Below, in pieces: positions 1 to 8,254 of a stretch of 34,504 nt of DNA. A model generated the notes under the pieces. That model saw only the letters and a list, made by a program, of their open reading frames with translations. It did no database searches and was not told the origin of the DNA. How positions within the stretch are numbered: position 1 is the first letter of the stretch; the number at the start of each line of letters is the position of its first letter. The position numbers were made by a program, and so were the translations under genes. Source of the DNA: a virus. The stretch is taken from the IMG/VR virus record IMGVR_UViG_3300020179_000094, positions 1 through 34,504 of that record; one strand, written 5' to 3'.

Positions 1-2
1 AA

Positions 3-2234
3 CCTATTGGTCTAACTTACTTTAATGAAACTAGCATTATAAATACTTTGCATGGCGGTGCAGCTATAAATCCAGATGATAATGAAAGATATCTTGTCCC
101 ATCATCTCCAAATATAATATATAAAACCTATAATTCTTCAAACGCTGAAATTGCCAGCCCAGATTACTTTGATTCAGCTACAATAAACTATTATGCGACA
201 CCATCGTATTTAACATTTGAATCAGCTAGTAATAATTTCTATCCCATTTATTTTACCAAGTATTCACCTTTCACTTCTGAAACAACACCTCAAATATTTA
301 GTGGGTATATAGATTCTTTGGATAATGTCTACGAAAGTTCAGAGGCGGCAGATAATCTATTCTTTAATTCAGATGATTTCCTAAAGAGAATTTATTTATC
401 AAAAGACTCTTTTGGATTAAATTCTGAAATAAATTATATTATAAAAGATATACAATTAATATCTGATACTCAATATATAGAGCCATATGTAAGTGATAAA
501 AATTCTTCAATTACAAATATTAATAACGCATTTAGTAATAATGAAGATATAGATATTGACGTAAGAATAGCTAGAGACATTCAGGAAGTAGTGCAAAATA
601 ATCCAGCAATTCATACTGGCTGGCTATACTTAAATCAAGATGAATACTATATATATTCCAATCCAATTACTGATTCCGCCACAGGGAGATTTTTCTCCCT
701 GCCGATTAGTCGATATCCAAGATCTGGTTCCCCAATAATAGTCAAAGTAGGCGAAGAGGAATATAGAAATATTCTTTTTGAAGACGCTGCAACTCCTGGA
801 AATATTTTATTTAGTAATACTGAAGAAATTTACGGTAACGTTAGCAACACTATTTACCTAGCTTATCAAAATGTTGAAAATATATCTGTTACAGATTCCT
901 ACACTGGTGTTGTACTATTTGATAATTTATCTACTTCCACAAATGAGTTGAATTGCTTCAGCGCTGCAACACCTTCTGTATATGGCAGAAAGTATAATGT
1001 CAGTTACGATGTCAGAAATGCCTGGTATGTTGACAAAAACGTATACAACCCTAATACCGAAATTTTTAGTTCATCAGTTTACTTTAGCTCTACCCCAAAT
1101 ACAGATCAAGTCTACTCTGTTACGTATGAGTCTTCATTGAATGATAATAGTCATTCGATAGATCTTTCATTGCTGCCCTCGTTAAATCCATTAGACGAAG
1201 GGTTTGTGTATATTTCAAAGACAGATTACAATTTTGCTAGCGCAAAAGCAGTTTTGTCTCCAGGAAATATCTCTAACTTACAAGATGATTTAATGTATTT
1301 GACCATTGTTTCTTATGATGAAAATAATAATTTTAAGCCAGGTCAAACTTTTCATGTTTATGGCGATATAGTTTCAGCTACACCAGCCTATGTTACCACT
1401 AATGATAATGGTATAGCCAAAACTATAATTCGCTATTCCTACACTGGTGAAGAGAAATATCAGTCAAGCAATGTGTTCATTTCTGGAATTGGCTCTGCAA
1501 CTCCGTACGGCAATGTCAATAGTCAGACCCAAGGATATGTAACATTTGTACCATTTGATATTAATATCGCAGATTCGGAAATACTAAGACTAAAAGCTGC
1601 GCCATCCTCATTAATAATAAATGCCGGCTCTGATCAGTCAGTGTCTATAGTCGGACAGGTTTTATGGAATAATCAGCCATGGGGTAAAATCTTACGTGTT
1701 TCCTGGAATAAAGCTAGAACCTTAAAGGACCTTTTTGCTGCGACACCAGATTATACGGCTTATACATCTTCTGATGGAAAGTTGGAAATAGCAAGTGTGG
1801 CAACAGCTCAAGATTCGGCTACTCCTGGATATTGGTTCGCAAGAGTAAATATAGCAGATGAAGACTATGCCAAGACTATTTTGCTGGCAGATCAGGAAAT
1901 TAATGCTGGCCAAAATGTTACTATATCTGGAGATGTTATTTACTGGTATGAGTCCTACGATACAGTCCAGTATGACCAGGAACTGAGTCCCCCACTGCCC
2001 AATATTTACACATCAAATAAGCAGGAAAAATCAGATATTATAGCAACACCAAACTTTGTTTATAAACACAATGATTCAAATACTATTATATATAACAGTG
2101 CAACACCCAATTGGACGCCCCCAAGATGGGTGCCTTTGAGAAAGTACGATCAGTATCAAATGGGCATTTTTGGGTCAACGCCAAACCATATAGCTGATTA
2201 TGAGCTAGTGCATCCAGATCATGAGGAACAATGA
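3..2234 (+). CDS. Tail/adsorption structural protein with Ig-like domains, 5'-truncated
   Basis: The frame is open from the left window edge with no stop, so the true start lies upstream. The TTG at 48 is only the first possible start inside the window. About 743 residues are visible. The product looks extracellular and beta-rich, with few Cys and many Ser, Thr, Asn and Tyr. The segment at nt 1330-1450 (PGQTFHVYGDI through TTNDNGIAKT) and the one at 1600-1870 (SVSIVGQVLWNNQPW, TSSDGKL, YWFARV) look like bacterial Ig-like beta sandwiches. The tripeptide Ala/Ser-Thr-Pro occurs 11 times, a striking enrichment (see findings). The stop overlaps the next start (ATGA at 2231-2234), so the two genes are probably translationally coupled. 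Position at the head of a run of large beta-rich genes before a holin suggests a tail-tip or baseplate protein. I do not recognise a specific family, and the structural role is inference from context. Confidence 0.75.
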   Translation, partial: PIGLTYFNETSIINTLHGGAAINPDDNERYLVPSSPNIIYKTYNSSNAEIASPDYFDSATINYYATPSYLTFESASNNFYPIYFTKYSPFTSETTPQIFSGYIDSLDNVYESSEAADNLFFNSDDFLKRIYLSKDSFGLNSEINYIIKDIQLISDTQYIEPYVSDKNSSITNINNAFSNNEDIDIDVRIARDIQEVVQNNPAIHTGWLYLNQDEYYIYSNPITDSATGRFFSLPISRYPRSGSPIIVKVGEEEYRNILFEDAATPGNILFSNTEEIYGNVSNTIYLAYQNVENISVTDSYTGVVLFDNLSTSTNELNCFSAATPSVYGRKYNVSYDVRNAWYVDKNVYNPNTEIFSSSVYFSSTPNTDQVYSVTYESSLNDNSHSIDLSLLPSLNPLDEGFVYISKTDYNFASAKAVLSPGNISNLQDDLMYLTIVSYDENNNFKPGQTFHVYGDIVSATPAYVTTNDNGIAKTIIRYSYTGEEKYQSSNVFISGIGSATPYGNVNSQTQGYVTFVPFDINIADSEILRLKAAPSSLIINAGSDQSVSIVGQVLWNNQPWGKILRVSWNKARTLKDLFAATPDYTAYTSSDGKLEIASVATAQDSATPGYWFARVNIADEDYAKTILLADQEINAGQNVTISGDVIYWYESYDTVQYDQELSPPLPNIYTSNKQEKSDIIATPNFVYKHNDSNTIIYNSATPNWTPPRWVPLRKYDQYQMGIFGSTPNHIADYELVHPDHEEQ

Positions 2235-5200
2235 TGGAAAAGTTTGTTAATTTAACAAATTCCAATAATGAGAAATCAGTTAAGATTGGTCAAAATGCAC
2301 CTAAAGATTCTGTTGTTTTAGGGTGGTTTAATGTTGATCCAATTTCTCCAGAAAAAAATATCACAATATTTGATCTATCTGGAACAATATTGGAAAATAG
2401 GATTTCGCTTTCTGATCAGTCGGAATTAATGTACGCAGATGAATTTGGCATATTGACGAGGTCGGATGGTTCCTCAACCATTGCCAATAATGATATTAGC
2501 GTAAGTAATATTTTCACCAATAGAATTACATCATCTCAAAAATTTATCTCTTCTGAGATAGATAGTAATAATTTTGCCCATCACTATTATGTAAGTAGAT
2601 ATTTTACTGTCGCTCAAGCTGTCTTTTCGGTTATTACTTTAAATGATTATCTGGACAGCACACGGATTTCTGATGTGGGAATTAAAATAATCGATCAATA
2701 TGGCAAAGATTATGTTGATAAAGATACAAATAAGCCAAAGTATAAAATTCTTTTAGAGCCATTTAAAACAGACTACAATCTAAATGATACAGAATTACCT
2801 TACAGAATTCTTGTATTTCTAGACTCCACTACACCTGTTGGTTTAAAAATAATCTATAATAAGTTTGAGGTAGACGAAAAAGGTAAGAGGCACAATCATC
2901 AGCTTAGATATACAGAAAATATTAATGCTGTACCAATGTTTAAGGAAGTCCCTGAAGAATCTTTTGTTATAGACCCTAATTATTTGGGTTCTAATACTTT
3001 TTCTATAAAGAAAGTAGACAATAGATTTGTTAATACATCTGGTCAATCAAATATAGTCAAAAATGGGTATCAAGCTATAGTGCCCAGCAAAGCAATAAAA
3101 GATTATAGAACTTACGAGGTATTTAATTGGAGAATTGTGGGCAGAGTAAGAAGAGCTCTCAATTTAACACAGGTAAACTTCGGAGCCAATAGAACTGTTA
3201 ATGCTTGCATACTATATTCCGGTAGTGTCTCGGGATCTAATATTAGCCCGTATGTAATATATAGGCTAGAAAATTCGCCATTTAATTTATCTAATTTTAA
3301 TTTTGAAAATCCATTAATTAATACACAAAGTAAGAATACAAAATCACATTGGTTAATAGATATAGACACAGTCACGATACAAGATCTGTCTAGGTTTGAC
3401 ATTGTTTTTTGGTCACCCGATATTTCTATTACTCCGCTTCAAGCACAAAAAATCAATGATTATATTACCAATAAATTTGGTACCTTATTTTTAGATTTAA
3501 CTAATTGCCCTGATGCTCAAAGGCTTTTTTGTGGCTCACAACTACAGATGGTAGAATCATCGTCAGCCACTACGGCTTCTATAAATTCTGACAGCTATCT
3601 TATTAATTCAAATAAAAATGGTGGCTGGGATATCAACGATAACATTTTTGAAAAAAATTATTATGGAGTATTTGGATCTAGATACACAAGAGATTTAAAC
3701 CCTAAAACTTATAAATATTTTTCAAATATTGTATCTGATAATAGTTTTGTTAAAGTTGGTCCCACTTCAGGATCTCAGAAATCTATTGGCGCTGCGATAT
3801 CATACTCTCCGGCTGTTGATAATTTGTCAAAAGGCAACGTTATAGCTACTACTTTCCCAGTAATGGAATACTGTAATAAAGTCTATTCTTTATCTGGATC
3901 CGAAATTCCAGTTAACGACAACAATGAAAACACGCATGCTGGAAATATTGAGACAGAAAATGTATTACCAGCAATAATAGAGGGACCGTTTAAGTTATTA
4001 TATAATGCGGTTTCTTATGCAATGTACTCTAAAGCTAGAGCTCAACAGTCTACTTCTACAATATCTTCTTTAACCAACCTTGTTACAGACTGGAATTCTT
4101 CCTGGGTAATGTACAGTGATGCACTAGACGATTCTGAAAAAGACGATTTTGAAGTAACACCAATATCATCTTCAACATTTGTTTATGCACGTGTTCTTAC
4201 AAAAAACTCTGCCTCTAATAACACTAGTGTATTAAATTATTTTAAAGAAAAAATGTCATTAAAGCTTCCAGCAACGCAGGTTTCGATACTATCTGAGGTG
4301 TCGGTTAATGATATAGATTTCTTTATTGAAGTAACAAATCCCGACGTTTCGATTAAAGATGCGACAAAAATAGATAATAATAATTCTTTAACAGTAAATA
4401 TACCGTCTTCTTATTATCTACATCAGATTAATCAACCGACTGGGAATACCGCACATCCAGCAAACGCAGCGTTATACGCTTATACGATAAAATATTCAAG
4501 ATCTCTTTCTCCTATTTCTGGTATGGGACCTTATACGTTATTGGAGAGACCAATTAATAGCTCGTCAAGTAGACAGTTATTAAGTGGGTTCAATCAATCT
4601 TCTGGTTTTCATTCTTATTCATTTAGATTAAAGTCTTCTTTTGTTTCTTATGAGGGAATAGATCAACCAACAGTTTTTCAAACTAAATTAAATGGTGAAT
4701 TAGTTTATGATTTAATGGGAACAATTAAGAGAACTAGAACAACTGTTGTAACGCCAGAGCCAGCAATTAGAACGTTAAGAACATCTTCTATTAAATCTGC
4801 AATTGATGACTATGATTTATTAAGAGCTAAGTCTACATCTGAAACATCTAATGTTTTTCCTTATACTGGTGATATAGATATTCATGGTCAAACTAGAATT
4901 TGGAAACAAGGTTGGGATTCCTCTGGAGGTAGTGATAAAAGACTCTTGTCGACAGAAGACGCACAGGCTGTTGGCGATTATATATCTTCGTTGTATGAAT
5001 CAAATTACTATCAGTTAAATCCCCCTGCTGCTCCTGATATTTATCAATCTCCAGATAGAATTGAGCAAAGAATAAATAGAATACCAACCCTAACTGAAGT
5101 TGTTGCCACAACAGTTCCTCAAAATAGAATACCAACCCCAACTGAAGTTGTTGCCACAGCAGTTCCTCAAATGACTTCTTCTACTAATTTTAGATCATTA

Positions 5201-5497
5201 TGGGTCCAACAATTAAATATAGGCAGAGTCCAGTTACCCGGACCAGGCTCTACCCCTTTTCCAATTGCAACATGGAGATATTGGATAAACGATGGCTCAC
5301 TTGATGGTAAAGATTACAATATCGGAACTGTTACGAAAAACAGCTTGAGTCAATATAGTTTGGAAATAGGGCGGCCAGAAGGTGATGGGGTAAAGATCTT
5401 GCTTATCTACCCACTAATGACCTTGCAACAGCTCAGACAAAAGTTGGGTTCGACAATTGTTATTCCAGCTGAATTTTTAGATAGAACAGCATCTTAA
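2231..5497 (+). CDS. Large tail/baseplate-like protein with a glutamine-amidotransferase-like segment
   Basis: This gene encodes 1088 residues from ATG 2231. A second ATG at 2234 lies at better spacing from the GAGG at 2223-2226 and may be the real start. Residues of about 320-435 (NACILYSGS, FDIVFWSPDIS, QAQKINDYI, GTLFLDLT) resemble the alternating strand-helix pattern of a class I glutamine-amidotransferase or GldG-like fold, with no catalytic Cys-His-Glu triad that I can identify, so it may be a structural version. The rest is Ser/Thr/Asn-rich and beta-like. Near the C terminus a perfectly in-frame 48-bp tandem duplication encodes two copies of a Pro-containing 16-residue linker. The final 100 residues (LWVQQLNIGRVQLPG onward) look globular. 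It sits in a tightly coupled structural operon. A tail sheath-adjacent or baseplate role is inferred from context only. Confidence 0.75.
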   Translation: MMEKFVNLTNSNNEKSVKIGQNAPKDSVVLGWFNVDPISPEKNITIFDLSGTILENRISLSDQSELMYADEFGILTRSDGSSTIANNDISVSNIFTNRITSSQKFISSEIDSNNFAHHYYVSRYFTVAQAVFSVITLNDYLDSTRISDVGIKIIDQYGKDYVDKDTNKPKYKILLEPFKTDYNLNDTELPYRILVFLDSTTPVGLKIIYNKFEVDEKGKRHNHQLRYTENINAVPMFKEVPEESFVIDPNYLGSNTFSIKKVDNRFVNTSGQSNIVKNGYQAIVPSKAIKDYRTYEVFNWRIVGRVRRALNLTQVNFGANRTVNACILYSGSVSGSNISPYVIYRLENSPFNLSNFNFENPLINTQSKNTKSHWLIDIDTVTIQDLSRFDIVFWSPDISITPLQAQKINDYITNKFGTLFLDLTNCPDAQRLFCGSQLQMVESSSATTASINSDSYLINSNKNGGWDINDNIFEKNYYGVFGSRYTRDLNPKTYKYFSNIVSDNSFVKVGPTSGSQKSIGAAISYSPAVDNLSKGNVIATTFPVMEYCNKVYSLSGSEIPVNDNNENTHAGNIETENVLPAIIEGPFKLLYNAVSYAMYSKARAQQSTSTISSLTNLVTDWNSSWVMYSDALDDSEKDDFEVTPISSSTFVYARVLTKNSASNNTSVLNYFKEKMSLKLPATQVSILSEVSVNDIDFFIEVTNPDVSIKDATKIDNNNSLTVNIPSSYYLHQINQPTGNTAHPANAALYAYTIKYSRSLSPISGMGPYTLLERPINSSSSRQLLSGFNQSSGFHSYSFRLKSSFVSYEGIDQPTVFQTKLNGELVYDLMGTIKRTRTTVVTPEPAIRTLRTSSIKSAIDDYDLLRAKSTSETSNVFPYTGDIDIHGQTRIWKQGWDSSGGSDKRLLSTEDAQAVGDYISSLYESNYYQLNPPAAPDIYQSPDRIEQRINRIPTLTEVVATTVPQNRIPTPTEVVATAVPQMTSSTNFRSLWVQQLNIGRVQLPGPGSTPFPIATWRYWINDGSLDGKDYNIGTVTKNSLSQYSLEIGRPEGDGVKILLIYPLMTLQQLRQKLGSTIVIPAEFLDRTAS
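5075..5170 (+). repeat. In-frame 48-bp tandem duplication (two copies)
   Basis: The copies are 5075-5122 and 5123-5170. They are exactly contiguous, identical in length and differ at two bases by my reading (Leu/Pro at codon 6, Thr/Ala at codon 13). Each encodes a unit that begins NRIPT, contains TEVVAT and ends VPQ. Near-identity of synonymous positions points to a recent duplication, and the units lie in a probable linker between the body and the C-terminal domain of the tail protein. Confidence 0.95.
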
Positions 5498-5509
5498 TTA
5501 AGGAATATT

Positions 5510-8254
5510 ATGGCAACACATGAATATGTCAAATACATACAATATACGCTCGGTGCCTCGGGCTTCTATTCAAAAGCAATAGATGGCGATTATGGTTCTT
5601 CGACTGCGTCTGCTGTTAGATCTTTTCAGATATCAAATAATCAGAGATATATTGATGGTAAGGTTGATAGTGAAACTAAATGGTATTTAGCTAAATATTG
5701 GTTGAACTTAAAAACGACTAATAATAGTTTGTTTGAAAGTTGGAAGTCCTTTGCGTCTGAAGATATTAGGAAATATATACAAAAGGTTGAAGAGATGGGT
5801 TTAGCCCCAGATATTAATACTGGAAAAGTATATAGAAAAACAACATTTACAGGAGTAGCCGGTCCAAGTTCTGCCTCTGATGTAATATTTTTCGAGATAC
5901 CACAATCTATTATTGGTATTGAAAAAATTATTATAGTTCCAGATCAGGATATTAGATGGAGGAATTATAAGGCTATTTCTTTCGGTTGGCATTCTTCTTT
6001 TTCTTCAAATATATTTCACTATCCGAATATCGAGGCGCTAGATCTCTCTGCTGCAACCGGAAATATAGAGATACCAATGAATGGCAGATCTGGCGAAAGT
6101 GCCAGATATATATGGGTTAATCTTGTGGGCGGACCAATATATGGACTAGGTCAAGGTGAAGGGTTCGGTATATCGGAAATAAATGTATTAGCTTTAGCGC
6201 AAGATCCAGATATAACACAGGTTGTAGATTATGATGATCCTATTACAATTACTGTAAAAGCTAATTTTATTACGTCACTAAATGATGTCACTCCATCTTC
6301 TCCAGCTTTAATAAATCTTTCAAGTGTAGAAAGAGTATCTGCGCAACAAACACAATATATATCGCGATTAACATATTATCCAGATGGCATTAATCAAAGA
6401 CAGTTAACATTTACTTCTGGTTCAGGAATAAATCTTAACAGCATTGACTATATTTCAACTGGAGAATATGAAATAAAAATTCCTAATTTTAGAAGCAATG
6501 TAGTATCTGGAACCTTTGCTTTAGCAAATTTAAGCCTATCTGACACAGTGAGCCTTGGCGAAACTGTATCCGGATCACCCATATCAATTAGGCAGACACA
6601 GGAAAATAATGTAGTGTTAGAAACCTCAAGTACATTTTACGGCGATGCCCTTACTAGGACGACCGTAATAGACTTGTCTTCCGGTTACAGACTAAAGAAT
6701 CGTCTTGGTCAAATGTTTCCTGAAGGAAAAAACTCTATTAATTATGGAGACGGTGTATTGCTGTTGTGCGATTCGAGCGGCAAACCAGTCGGTCTGCCAA
6801 CATTAGCGCAGATATCTGCGTCAATATCAAATCCGGCAACGCTTTCTCAGGAGGAGAGAGACATTGCTTACGGATATTTTTCGTTAGTTAATGAGCTGCC
6901 CGCAGATGGGTTGAGGTATGGCTTTTATGATCTAAACACTCAAGAAATGCTTGGAAGTTCTCTAAGCTATATTGATTTCTATACGAGATCATCTTTTACT
7001 AATTTTGAAAATATCTATATAGCAGTTTGTGCGTTGGACGCGGATGGTGCTAATGGAGATAATGATTTTGTTGGCCAAAATAATTCCACTACGTTTATCC
7101 CTGTAAGAATTCCATTAAAGTATTTAACCCCTATATATTCAGTTAAATATAACAATGGATCTGGAATACAAGTTAATAATATTAATGCTAATCTATCAAA
7201 ATACGATGCATGGGAATTGCCGGTGACAAATGGTTCTTTTAATAAAAAGGTAAAAATTGATTCCCTTATCCAATATACTGATTGGAAGTCAATATATTCT
7301 GGGCAAGAAATGTTAGCCGAATACTCCACCATGGATCTACCGGGAGTTTCTTGGTCAAAAATATATGGATATGGATATTATGATATATCTAATGAACATC
7401 CTATAGTTGTTGATAATAAATCAATTAAATTAAGAAAAACTCCAATTTTAAGTTGGAATCACAAAACTGACTATATGCAGTCGATAGGTGGAATAGTCCG
7501 CCAACAAGTAGAAGTGTATACTAGGGCAAGTGTAACATCAGCTTGGGTAAAAGTTGAGGACTCTCTTATATTAGATGTAGATTGTGATAATGGATTAATA
7601 AAATTTAAAAAACGAATAATTCCAAGTGATCCATCTTTAATTAAAGTAAATTATTCAACTGTAAATAAAAATTCTTTAGTCAGACAAATTAATGGAGACC
7701 CTATACCTTTGAATCCATTCTTAAATTCTGACAGTGTACAGTTTGATAAACCTATGTATATATATCTGACACCACGAAATATATATAAGAAAAACACACC
7801 TAATCAATCTGAGGTAAATGTATTTAGCTATGAAAAAATAACTGAATTTCAATATCCAAATTTGATTAATTTTACATATAGTTCTACTATTTTTGATGAA
7901 ACATCCATAGACTACGATCCATTTGCGCTTTGCATAGCAATAATATATGTTACTAACAACCCAAATAAAGTTAAGCCTAAACTGTCCGACCTTAGATTAA
8001 GGGGTGGTGGGATTCGGGCTGATATAGAAAATTCAGATATAGTTAATGAAGTTCCTGAAATTCTGTCTCACTGGGACGTATATCCCGCAAATGCAACTGC
8101 ATATATGAATGGCGGATATGTTATAATTAAAATACCTGAAAATGTTAAGCAAAACTTTACTTCACCAAAAGAAATATATAATATTATTAGAAATAACTTA
8201 ACAGCCGGAATTGTTTTCGATTTGCAAAACATGGAAGGGGAAGATTGGTCTTAA
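5510..8254 (+). CDS. Tail protein with N-terminal peptidoglycan-binding domain
   Basis: The protein has 914 residues. Its start is supported by AAGGA at 5500-5504, five bases before the ATG. Residues of about 4-62 match the PG_binding_1 fold: VKYIQYTLGASGFYSKAIDG, DYGSSTASAVRSFQ, then the IDGKVDSET turn, which is the classic three-helix pattern of this cell-wall-binding domain. No lysozyme, amidase or peptidase signature is visible in the remaining 850 residues, which are beta-rich. Near the C terminus a strand reading KPKLSDLRLRGGG resembles the C-terminal strands of downstream structural proteins. The likely job is to anchor or guide the tail at the Gram-positive-type cell wall during adsorption. 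The domain call is firm. The tail location is inferred from operon context: the stop directly abuts the next ATG. Confidence 0.82.
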   Translation: MATHEYVKYIQYTLGASGFYSKAIDGDYGSSTASAVRSFQISNNQRYIDGKVDSETKWYLAKYWLNLKTTNNSLFESWKSFASEDIRKYIQKVEEMGLAPDINTGKVYRKTTFTGVAGPSSASDVIFFEIPQSIIGIEKIIIVPDQDIRWRNYKAISFGWHSSFSSNIFHYPNIEALDLSAATGNIEIPMNGRSGESARYIWVNLVGGPIYGLGQGEGFGISEINVLALAQDPDITQVVDYDDPITITVKANFITSLNDVTPSSPALINLSSVERVSAQQTQYISRLTYYPDGINQRQLTFTSGSGINLNSIDYISTGEYEIKIPNFRSNVVSGTFALANLSLSDTVSLGETVSGSPISIRQTQENNVVLETSSTFYGDALTRTTVIDLSSGYRLKNRLGQMFPEGKNSINYGDGVLLLCDSSGKPVGLPTLAQISASISNPATLSQEERDIAYGYFSLVNELPADGLRYGFYDLNTQEMLGSSLSYIDFYTRSSFTNFENIYIAVCALDADGANGDNDFVGQNNSTTFIPVRIPLKYLTPIYSVKYNNGSGIQVNNINANLSKYDAWELPVTNGSFNKKVKIDSLIQYTDWKSIYSGQEMLAEYSTMDLPGVSWSKIYGYGYYDISNEHPIVVDNKSIKLRKTPILSWNHKTDYMQSIGGIVRQQVEVYTRASVTSAWVKVEDSLILDVDCDNGLIKFKKRIIPSDPSLIKVNYSTVNKNSLVRQINGDPIPLNPFLNSDSVQFDKPMYIYLTPRNIYKKNTPNQSEVNVFSYEKITEFQYPNLINFTYSSTIFDETSIDYDPFALCIAIIYVTNNPNKVKPKLSDLRLRGGGIRADIENSDIVNEVPEILSHWDVYPANATAYMNGGYVIIKIPENVKQNFTSPKEIYNIIRNNLTAGIVFDLQNMEGEDWS

